A stretch of DNA of 64,000 bases from Tetradesmus obliquus (lineage: Eukaryota > Chlorophyta > Chlorophyceae > Sphaeropleales > Scenedesmaceae). The position numbers and the translations under genes are program-made. Of the stretch, positions 46,503 through 58,300 are shown piece after piece. Within the stretch, counting starts at the first letter, position 1. Each line of letters opens with the position of its first letter. The notes below the pieces were generated by a model. It was not told the DNA's origin. It saw nothing but the letters and a program-made list of their open reading frames with translations, and searched no databases. The stretch covers positions 186,001-250,000 of the forward strand of contig CP126203.1 of assembly GCA_030272155.1 (NCBI GenBank), written 5' to 3'.

Positions 46503-49500
46503 CTTCTTCTGGTGGCAGCAGCATGGGAACAGCAGCAGCAGCAGCAGCAGCACAGCAGCAGCAAGTTGCTGTGAGATGTTTGTAAAAGTGTGGCGGTTAC
46601 CAAAACTCTGGCGGGGAGTAATTCTGGTAGTTACTGTGCTTGCCCTTGGACGCTGCAGAGTCCAGCTGGACCAGCCGTCGTTCCGCACGATGGCCGAGGG
46701 ACCCTGCCATCCCATGAACTACAGCAGAATCATAGATGCACTTCACTCTGCACAATTGATCACTCTGCAGCCCTCAACGTGGCACAGATCCATAAGCAGA
46801 GCACCAGTGGCCAGCAGCAGATCGAGGGTGGCAAGGAGCGGCGTGCTCGTGCTCAACAATCAACATCCATGGCATAAGCAGACGTCCGGTGAAGCGTTCT
46901 TTTGTTTATCGAGTCGTGCAAACGCTCACCGAGGTCACCATACGATTGCGCCTGTCAGGGCCTTCCAACAGCTTCAGTGTTCTCTTGGCAGCGCTCTTTA
47001 GCTTCTGCATTCATCAAGGACAGGAAATCAGCGAGAAACTAAGGTCCATGGCAACGAAGCTGATCGAGAAGTGCACGCATGGATGTCTGCTGAGCTGCCT
47101 GCAGCTTCTCTGCACTTACGGGTGGCCACTGCCTGTGATGGCTGCTGTTAGGCACTGAAATCTTACCTCTGTTTGATTTGCTATCAATTGAAGGATTTCC
47201 AGCACTGATATGACAGTCGGCTACAGAAAGAGTACAGTCAACCTCTTGCTGCTGATGCCCCGGAGCACAACAAACGAACGCTGAACAGGCTAAAACGGTA
47301 GTCCAACACTATCTGAGCGGCTTGCGTGTAAACAGAAGTACCTGCGGGCGCTAGCTGGCTGATCCGGGTACGGACCATCAGAAGGGTCGGTAACGCCGAT
47401 CACATTTGCATCTTCGAGATTCATTGGTCACGGCCGCAAATAGACGCCACATTAAAATGTGAAAGGAAGATAAAGTATTGTAAGCTGCACGAGCTGCGAA
47501 GTACAGGCTGTTTTAAGTCTGGTCACCCTTTAGGACAAGACACGCAACTTGACCCCAGCATCATGTTCTGCTGTGTGGCAGGCGAAAGAGCACACGCATC
47601 CTTAATGATGGTTGTAGAGGCCTTTGACATACGTGAGAAATCAGTTTGTTTCAATCAGCAGCGATGCTACTATCGGGTCGCATCAGCCGTGTCTACGAAC
47701 GTGATGTGTATAGCTTTATCCTTCAAGCTTTAAATGGAGCTCAAGGTATGAAAGCCATTTGTTCTGGTGAAAAGCCGGCAGGCAAGCTGCAGGTGGTGCA
47801 GAGGTCTGGACAGGCGGACCCTGCGTGAAACGCCCGTGCATTCAAAGTAGATACGCCTCAGTATTTTGTTTACATGTGTGTCGATTAGAGCAAGTGTTGG
47901 TAGCTCTCGCCGTTCTGCGACCACGTTGTAATGATCACAATACTTCGCAGCCAGCCAACTGGGTTTGCTTGCCTCCTTGGAAGATTTATACCAGTGCTTT
48001 TTGTGAACTGGTACAATTTTACGTTACTTGAAGCTTCTGCAACATTGCAGGTAAAAGGGTTCGTAGTTCAGCAGGCCTTGACCACCTGCTCTGACGGCAA
48101 GTCCTTAAATCAAGCATGAAGTCGCTGACAGTAATCCATTAGAATTGGTTTCACATGTGCGCTGCTGTTTTAGCCAGTGAACGCGCAGCACCCGTCCGAT
48201 CCCGCAGTACTTACTGTGGTGTTGCGTGCAACACTACTCTAGAAGCCCCATGATCATGGGCTCATGAGCTAGTGTGCTGTCTAAGTAGAACTACGTAGAT
48301 GGACTTTGATCCTTCGGGCATGTTACTCTGAGTCTTAGGGTACATGTTCGTTGGTACGTAGGCAGGGCAGGCCATGTTAACGGGCCTTCGTCCCCAAGTC
48401 CAGTATTGTTACACCAGCCCAGCTTGCCCAGCGCAAGATGTGGCCACGGTGACAGAGACTTGCTGCTGCAGCACGCGCCTGCCAACTTGGTCGAACACTG
48501 GCTGTTGTTAAGCAAACAACGAATTACCTGTTGTTCCTTTCAACACAACCAAGAATGCAAGATGACAGTTGGTTAATCGGCGCTGATGGTCATCAGAGGT
48601 TGTGCCACAGATGCAGTTGCAGTGCACTGCACGTGGGCTGGGCCAAGTTGTAGCTGTCTCAGTTGTGACAGACTGCAACTTACTTCTGCAAGAGGTGACT
48701 GTGCGTGAGTTGGTGTAGCTTCAAGAGCATAACAGGGCAACGTTAGGCATGCAGCCTGCCGGCAGCGCCGCCGCAGTCCGACAGTGGCACTGCAGTGGCT
48801 GCCGTAGCGTTGCGGCAACACAGTGTTGGCGCTGTCGCGGGCTAGTTGTAAGGGTGTAAGCATATGAATGCTTGTTACAGTTGATGTCAAGCAAAGGCGG
48901 GCTAGTTACAAGTTACAAGTCCTACGCATCAGAAGCAGGCAAGCCTGCTTGAGCCTAGTCGCGGGCTAACCACAGCATGACATGTAATGGCGCGTATTTG
49001 GGTACATATCTGTACTCTCCACTCAACGTATGTTGTACCGCGTACAAAATACCTCACGTATTGCGTGTTGTGTCGAGCAACCCTGGTATGTGCAGTCCCT
49101 CCCCCATCCCTATCCTATCCTTAGTCACCCTTGCACAGCGCTGAAAGACCTTGCGCTAACTTCGCGCCGCAAAGTGCGGGACTTGGCAAAAGACCAAAAG
49201 AGGTACACCGCCGCACCATACACATTGTGGCAACAACCGGCCACAGGTTTATTCCAGGATGGCACAACAGCCTCATAACTGCACAACAACTTGCATCCTC
49301 AAATGTGCACAGCAACTCGCCAAGTGTGGTTTAACCAGCAGTGAATGCTCAGCTGCTGTCATAACACACAAGCTGTCAGCATTGTACGACAGACCCCCAG
49401 ATATCAACATGGGATCCCGCGCTGCACGACACACATGGGATCCCGCGCTGGAGACACAGCTGTGCAGCTGCAGCTGCCTGACCTTGCATTGCATGGTATC

Positions 49501-52339
49501 ATGATATGTATCTCAGCATAACCGCGCTTTTCAGCAAATATATTCACCTTACGTACAGCTACCTTGCCTGCATGCATTGATACTGCGCCCCAAGCCCGGC
49601 TACATCCGCATGATCAGCAGAGTGTGGCCCATACCCAAACAACACAACCGTTGAAGGTGACCACCTTCAGCACATTGACATGCACTGGCACAAAACACGA
49701 GGCATGCATTGTGTGTGAGCAGGCAGTTTTTGCGGAACAAGCGGCTGTGAGAAGCCGTCACAACGGCCGTATTTGATGCAATCGATAGAGCACCTTGCAC
49801 AGCATTCAAACATGCAGGTAGGTGCTGTGATGTGAGTCCTTGCATCACCCAACACGTTGTAGACTGCGTCGCCCATAACAATACGCAGCAAAGTATGCTG
49901 CCGCTGACTGCATGACTACATGTTGCACACCTTCAAGTACTACTGGTAGACTCAAGCGGCAGACACAGCACAGCATACTGCACCAGCTAGAAAGTGCAGT
50001 GCAGGGAAATGCAGTGCAGCGTGCTAGGCTAACCTGATGTAATACGCTGCAGGACACTCATCCCATTCTGATCACAGGGGCTGGAGCACCAGAGCATGTT
50101 TGACAGTGCCACATGCCTCAATACCCCAAGAACCCACAATAATACTGCTCGTGACTGCGCTACTCGAAACACATGCATGTGCTATCAACAGGCTGTGCGC
50201 TGCTCGGTTGCAACCGTTGCCTACGACGAGAGCCAAAACAACATCGCAATGCAACCAGTGCTAGCAGTGTCAACAGCACACCTGGCCCAGGGGAGTTGGG
50301 CATCACACCTCCTAGCGCAGCTATCATATTTGCATCTTGCCCCTCAACTTGCAGGCAGCGCAGCATGCTCTGCAGACGCCCGTTTGTAGTTGTATCTAAA
50401 GACAGCAACACACCAGGTTTGATCATTGGCGCCAGCTGACAGGCTGCCCGACACATGTATGACGCATGCATAATTGGTTAGCCTGCGCGGCAGCCTATCA
50501 ACCACAGAAGTACTCAATCCACAGCAGGACATACACAGTGCTGTCAAAACCTGGTGGTTAGGGTCACAGTTATCATGCTGTGCAGTCACACCATCCTGTT
50601 TCAACACCACGCCAATGCATTTTCATGCATATGCCAGCATTGCTGCACCGTCACACTCATGCACTGTAAAAGGTGAGCTCAGGCAAGCAATCCTCAAGAG
50701 CAGTCCTGCCGACATCTTGCCTGCTGGCAGGCCATGCAGTTTGTAAGAACAGCCTGCATCTGTGATATCTGAATCAGGAACATCAACACAACACGGGACT
50801 CGCAACAAGGGGCGTCAAAGCATGGAAACACACGGAGCATGGCATGCAACCTGAGTAACATGCTGTATCACAGCTGGAAGCTGTATGGCAGGCAGCAGTA
50901 GCATACGTCACGTCTGCAGCATGCTAGTGACAGCGCCACATGAGTGATCCAGAAGCAACTCTGCAATGAACCTACACAAGAGTTCTCAATGCATGTGGCT
51001 CAGAGGCGCAACTAAGCCACCAACAACAGCGCAAGAGGGGCCATGCCACTCACTCCTGCTTTGGTGAACAGCAGGCGATCATACACATCTGAACAGCAGT
51101 CACAAAGCATCAGAGCCTGATGCAGCTGCCCCTCAAAGCATGCGTTGTCATACACATGACATTTGCAGTTATGTCATGTACAGTCATGTGCAGTTCATGT
51201 GTTGTTATGAACTGCACTGTGGACAGTCATGGTTGTCCGTGCAGGCTGGCAAAAATCAGCACCAGCAAAAGCAGAACAGTCGTGAAATGGGGCCTGACAG
51301 CAGTCACGATCAAAGCACTTGCAAATGCCAGATGGAGCCGCAGAAGCCATGACATCACAAGCACGCTAAGCCCTTGCTGTGGGCAGTTGAGACGAAGCCA
51401 GCAGTCCTAAAGACAGTCGACACAAGGCTGTTCAGTCATAAACAGGCAATCCATGCATATTTGATTGTGCAGAACGGCTGTGCCGTGTGAATCCTACAAG
51501 GTGGTGGACCGTTTCATGAACAGACGGCCTAATGCGTGTATGGCAGGCAGGCAGCTGTTGTATGAACTCTGACGATTCAGCAAGCCGCACGCACATCTCT
51601 CAAGCAGTGGTGACTGTAGGACTGCCGCCAGAAACAGCTATTCAAACCTGATGCAGACTCGGTGTGAGTTGTGGTGTGGTTAAGCATCCAACGTACATGC
51701 AGCCCCGCTGCTTGATGGGCTGCTTGTTTTTAGCACTAGCATTCAAATGCCAGCGTCAATGCCACCAAGCAAAACAGGCATTGCAGTGAAAAGTGCCAGA
51801 CGTTCACCCCAGTGGGTCTGGCAGAAGCTAACACCATGCTCATGCATGTTTGAGTGCTGAGCCACGTGGCACAGCACCTGAAACCGAATTGTTATTCGAT
51901 GTGGATGCAGAGTCATCCCCGAACAGGAACCCGAGCACAAGCGCTGGCAGCATAACGACACAACACTGGCTCAACACTCGCTGGCTGGAACAGCATGCAG
52001 CATACTGTATGCATCTGCTGCTGCCAGTCGCTGCTGCAGCAGCAGCAGCAGCCTGCACTCAACAAAGACCTAGCCGCTGTGTAATCCCTACCAGCCAGGC
52101 AGTTACGGATACATCATCACTCTGGCCCATCACGCAAAAGCACACAGCACAGCAAAACCTCAGCAGTATGTTCAAACCCGACATGCCAGCATGTGTGCTG
52201 GCTGCCACTGGCAACCACACACCAGCCACACAAACCAGCCCAGATTGTTTTATTGCCCGCAACCCGCAAAGCCTCATCGCCAACTTCACAAACATGCTAC
52301 CTCGTAACAAGAGCATCACAGTGCAGCCAGTTGCAAAGC
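46503..52339. other. 5.8 kb between gene A and gene B without a supported gene
   Basis: The part next to 46502 should be the promoter and 5' UTR of gene A; a CAG run lies at 46533-46562. The rest has lower CAG/CTG content than the genes. Many open frames of 60-100 codons occur on both strands, none with family resemblance. One at 47667 (+), reading MLLSGRISRVYERDVYSFIL and ending before a GTATG, looks mildly protein-like but lacks a matching next exon. Confidence 0.4.
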
Positions 52340-55300
52340 TCACAGCGCGGAGCACGATGCAGCATGGAATGCATTGCACTGGTAATCCTGGATATTCTTC
52401 TGCGCCTGTGCAGACGCAGACCTCGGGTACTTCCCCTTGCTCTTGCAGGCCGCCAGCTCGCACTTGCCGTTCATCGCGCAATACAGCCCGCTGCCGCACT
52501 CGCCAAACCCTTTGCAAGCGCTGCCGCGCGGCTTACACGTGTTTTGCGGCGCGCAAACACTCACGCCGCCGTCAGCCACAATGCAATCCAAACCTCCGCA
52601 GCACTTCACACCGCCTGCAGTGAGGCCGCAGAAGCCGCCCGGCCCTGCGCAGTGAGGCTTGTATGGCACGCAGTCTGGCACGCAGTAGTAACGGCCGTAG
52701 CGGCCGGACTGCTGGCAGCTGTAGCCCGGGCAGCAGGTGTCGGATGCAGGGCTGCACTGCATGCACTTGCCCAGGCAGGGCTGCGGCAGCAGAGGCAGCA
52801 GCAGCAGGCAGGGACGCTTTTGTGAGAGAGAAATGTGATGCAATGGATGTGCAAGGATGATGAGCCAGCACACGTGTCTATTCTATGGAGTTGGTGATGG
52901 CATACAAACTGATCATGACTTGGCTGCCTTGTTAGGGACACAAAAAAGCTCGCCGCACAAAGCCTGCTGCATGTGCTGCTGGCACCACCCATGCTCACCC
53001 TGGGGCAGTAATTCTAGTCGAAGCAGTTTGGTGTGCAGCCTGGCTGCTGCCATAACTAACCATGAAGTCACCCATGCATATCCCATGCATTCAAAACCGC
53101 AGATCGCTGCAAGGCTCACCCTGGGGCAGTAGTTCTGGTCGAAGCAGGTGCTGCTGCCGTCCCACTTGCCAGGGCAGGCCGCCTTGACTGTCATCCAGCA
53201 CTGAGCCTTGTTGCTGTTGCCGTTGGTGCAGCAGGCGCCGGTGCAGAACCTTCCGGTGTAGCAGGCATCCATGTCTGGCGACCACATGCCTCCGGCCCTC
53301 TGGCAGGGGATCTTGGCTACGCCGGCGCTGCAGCCGTAGTCCTTGTCGCAGCAGGACCCCAGCACGGGCTCCTGCAGGGGTGACAAGGATGCAGGAGGAC
53401 ACACAGAAGGAGATGCAGCGGCATTATCAGGCTTGCAGAAAGGGCATGCGGCATGACGTGAGTAAAGCTGACTGCGATGCAGGCATGCTGTCCATGTGTA
53501 GCACATTGTACCAGCAGATGTGCTGAAGACGCTCATGCTCATGCTCATGCGCACCCCGATGCAACGACAACCTGCTGGAACAACAGTTTGACGGAATACA
53601 ACAGCTGTTGCTGGTATCAGCTGTTGATCTGACACATGTTGCTACTACATCAGCTGATTTGCATGCACAAAATAAAACAAAGGCACGCCACATGTTGCAG
53701 CAGCTCACCCAGACTGTGACGGTGTCCATGTTCTTGACGGTGTTGGGGGCGCTGCCAACCTTGCAGGGCTTATACATCGCACTCGCAATGTCTGTTATGG
53801 TGCCGGCTGTGGCGCCAACAGCTGTAAACTGCATGGAAACTGGCTTGCTGAAGGAGGCTGTGAAGATGCAGCGCAGTACGTTGTTGCTGCCTTTTGTAAC
53901 GAAGCTGCACTTTGCTCCGGCAAAGGGCTTTGTGATGATGGGCTTTGTCAGCATGGGTGGAATCAGGTTATCCATCACCACGCTGTACACGGTGCCTTTG
54001 GGATGAGTGTGATGTTCCAAGTGAAGATCCCGCCCTGTGCAGCACAGTCAGCAGCAAGCACAAAGAATTTACAACGGGAAAATGAGACTGCAGCACAGCT
54101 ACCGTCGCAGCATGCGTGCACATCAAACCGAAGATGAAAGAAAACAGCTGTCCCATGTGGTGCTTTGTGCACAAGCTAGTTGCTGCAAGTAAACATCAGG
54201 CTGCTTGGACCTGTCGTCCGCACTCAAACACTCACCTTGCCTGCCTTCTTTGGGACCCCCACCACGCTGATGCCCAGCGTGGAGTTGCAGACCTCAGGAA
54301 CCTTCTCAACCTGCAGCACATCCCGGCAGCAGCAGCAGCAGTAGGTGGTTGATGTTGTGGTGGAATAACTTTGGGACACTCAGCAGTTGGAGCTCTGTAA
54401 CATGTTTAGCATGGCAAGACAGTGCACATCGATGCGTTCAAAATATGCAACACAGCGCAGCACCAGCAGCAGCACCAGCAGCAGCACCAGCAGCAGCACT
54501 GGCTGGAATAAGCCAGGACGGCTCACCGTGACAACAGCTGGCGGGGAGGTCTTCTTGCACTTAAGGTCAACCATCCAGTCAACAACGACACATGCACTCT
54601 GGCAGCAGCAGTGGTTGCGAGAAACATCCTGTTGCACACGCTCCATGCCAGATGTCGCACACGCCCCAAACCAGCAGCGCTGGCGACTCACCGTGACAAC
54701 GGCTGGTGGCGAGGTCTTCTTGCACTTGGGGTCCACCGTGCCCTGGCCCGGCGTGTCGCAGTTGACGACAGCAACATTGGACAGCTTGCCGATTTGTGAG
54801 CCATCCGCAAGGCAAGGAATGGCGATGGTACGCGTGTCACCCATGGCGATGGTGCCCAGCGCGCAGGTCAGCTTGCGCGTGTTGGCGGCATCAAAAGTGC
54901 AAGCTGCAGCATAAGATACGCGGTGCAGCAGAATGCCATTGTCAATGTGTTTTTGGAAGTGCAGGGTGCAGGTAACCTTGCGCATGTTGGCGGCATCAAA
55001 GGCAACAGGTGCAGGCTGCAGGCATGAAGGGCAGCATCTGATATCAGCATAGTGAGTACTGTCAGCATGCACATGGCGGAAGTTTTGCAGGGAACATGTG
55101 TAGAATAAATCTGTACATGTGCAGGAGAAGTTTCGGTTATTGCTGTAACATTTGTTGTGTGCGCGTGCACCAAGCAGCCACTGCACCCCTCAAAGGGCTG
55201 CTGTAAATTACACTAGCAGCTTCAGCATCTGCTTGCTGAAGCTGCACATACGTCCCACCCTTTTCCTAGCAGCTGGGGCATTGTGCAACCTGCTGCTGTT

Positions 55301-58300
55301 ACAACCCACCATTGGGGCCAACATCTGGTGTGACGCTCCAGCGGTCAGTGTAGGGCTTCAGCCCAGCCGGCAGCGTGTCAGAGACAACCACCTTCTCCGC
55401 AATTGTGTCGGAGAGGCCTGCCTGGTGTGTGACTTGGATGGTGAAGGTGACGTCCTGTCCGACCTGCACCTTGGCGTCACTCACACGCTTCACCACGATA
55501 ATGTCTGGTGCCGATTGCGCTTTGAGGGTCTGCAGTTAAAAAAGTGTGCGGCAGCAAGTGGTTGTGGACGGCTGTAGTGCAAACTGCACTGCAGGTGCTA
55601 GCTGCTTTGGAATATGTGTTGCAAGAGACAGGCATACACACAGCATTGCGCACTGCTGAATCAGTGTTGCAGCTGCTGAGCAGGCAGATGCAAGAACTCC
55701 TATACTGCACAAGGAGGGCGAAGAGCAGCTTGACCAACCCGCATGCCACTCACGCAGCAGTTGATGTCGTTGGCTGGTGACTTGCCAGCAAACCTCGAAT
55801 CGTACTCATACCCAGCCGGGCACTTATTGTACGGCTTGCCCCCTGGCATCACCTCACCACATGTAGACAAAAACACCGTGACATTCGCAGAATCTGTGGG
55901 GTTCCCTTGGCCGGATAGCAGCGCCACATTTTCAAACGTGCCTGCAACCGTGCCAACAGCTGTCAGCTTGACTGTCTGAGGCCATGGGCCAGTCAGCTTG
56001 CAGCTGAGCAGGGATGCTGTGACCTCGCAGGCCGCTGCAGGGGTGGCACGGAGGAAGGTAATGCCGCTGCCGACTGGTGGTGTGTCGACGAGGGTCACAG
56101 ATGGCATTGTGCCTGACACCAGGTTTGCTGTGAGGGTGAAGTCAAACTCCTCATTGACAGCAACAACCCTGCCGGGACCGTCCTTGAGCAGGGTAAACTT
56201 GACCTGCAGGGGCAAGTGGGAGAAGATCGGGTGCAGCGGTTGGCAATGATGCGCACATGGGCATGTGTCTGAAGTGTGCTGCGCATGTCAGGCTGACGGC
56301 TGAGCTGGTGAACTGCCCATCTGGCGTTTCACACATGTCAGCTGTTGCTTTGCAGCACACAACGCTGTAGGGAGCTGCCGTTGTCAGCCGACCTGCACAT
56401 CCTAATCCCTGCTGCGCGTTGTGCCTACTTGCCCTGCCTGCCAGGCTGCAACTACCTAGGTACTACGCTAAAGGCGGCTGCTTCAGCATTGCACTGACCA
56501 CCAACCACAAAAAATAGCAACATTGTAACATTCCAGCCAGCTGGCTGGTCTGCAGGCCCTAGGGCTCAGGGCCACAGCTGCAGCTGCGCACCTCCGCTGG
56601 CGGCACCTCTGCATTCAGAATGACAGTCTTCTCAGCCGACTTGGGCGTGGCATTTGCGCTAGACACCGTTGCCACATTCTTGATGGTTTCGGCATCGCTG
56701 CCTTTCACAGTGAACTGCAGCGTCTTGGTGTCACCCGCACCCACATTGTTCCAAGTGCAGGTGGCGCGCTGCTTGTTGTCCAGCTTGCAGTCTGCAGCAG
56801 TGCAGCGGTACACACAGCAATGCTACATCCTTTGAACGGCTGCTGCTCTATTGACACTTCATTTGGGTTCTACAAAATGGCCAAGGCTTGACCCTTGAGA
56901 CAGCCGCTGCATCCTGAAGGCCGCCTAGCCGAGTTTGTCATGCATGCTGCATGCTGGTAGCAAGGACTGGGCCTAGTGATGCGAGAGGATCTCACTCGGT
57001 GGGTCAGGCAGTGGTTCCACAAACTCCGCCTTGGGTGAGTCCAGCTGCTCCACAAGTGTCAGCACAGCAGCAGGCGTGCTGTTGGGCGCCACGCCGGCAG
57101 TGACAACAAAGATGACAGGTGCATTGACCAGGGCCACATCAGGGCCTGTCTTGCTGACAGCAAGCTCTGGCGGGCCGGGCTGGGGCTCCTGCAGGTGGAG
57201 CGGCAGCAGGCAAATGGAAAAGGTTAGAGGAAGCAGGTACATGTGGATGGTTTCACTGCCTGACGTAGACTGTTAGACCTGGCACCAACTCCTGCAGCCA
57301 AAAATGCGAGTAGACAGGCACACAAAATGAGAGAAAGGGAGGCTGCTTTGATTGCTATTGCGGACGGAGGTGAGCACATGGTTATGGAAAGTCTCATAAC
57401 TGACTGAACATGGCGAATCATGTATGCGCACGCAGCTTTTAAAGCGGCAAGGTGTAATTGGGGTACTCACCGTGACAGTGACTGTCACAGCCGCCTCGTT
57501 GTTGTTGGGATCCTTGTCACCCGCGGGAGCGCTCTTAGCAGTGTTGACAAACGTGCCAGCTTGCCTGGCCACTGCCGTGTAAGTCACTGTCACACTCTGC
57601 CCTGCCTCCAGCCTCATCCCCAGCCAGCCGCAACTGAAGGCCTGCAGGCTTGTCTTTTGGCAAAAGGCTGCATGCAGTGCGGCAGTGGCAGCACACACAA
57701 CCAACAACTAACCATCTGGTTGGAAGCCAGCACGAAGAGTTCTTTTTTTGCAATGGGGTGCTTAACAGCTGCTGCAGGCTATGGCGTATCACCTTTGTTG
57801 CCAGCACTTCTGCTGTTTGCCACCATTTTGCTTGCCCCTCAAGGTGCAAATGCATGCCGATGCATGCAGGCGCCAACCCATCTACCACTACTACCAACCA
57901 CTCGAGAATGTGCGGCAGGAACAACCCAATTGCAACACACATTGTGACATGATGTAGGCATGACATTGATCCTCAGTCAAGCAGGGCTCACCGCTTGGTT
58001 GAACAGCCCCGAGGAGCTCCAGGCCTGTTGAGCTGATGCTGTCAATGACAGTGGGGTTCACCACAACAGAGCCTGCTGCAGCCGTGAGTGTCACTGTGAA
58101 GTCAAAGGTGGGGTTGTCACCCTGGCCAATGACTGCAGAGACCCTGTTGACTGTCTTAGTGACAATGACGTCAATAACATCCTGCAAACAAAGCAAGAGC
58201 ACCACCACCATGCCTGGTTATTAGCAACATCAGATCGAGCAGCGCAGGCTGTCACATGCTGTCATACAGTCTGCTTGCAGATCAGGCAAGGTGCACAAAT

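Noticed and set aside
52193-52825. 210-codon plus-strand frame
   Set aside because: Shadow of the last exon of gene B, equivalent to the gene A shadow at 32054.
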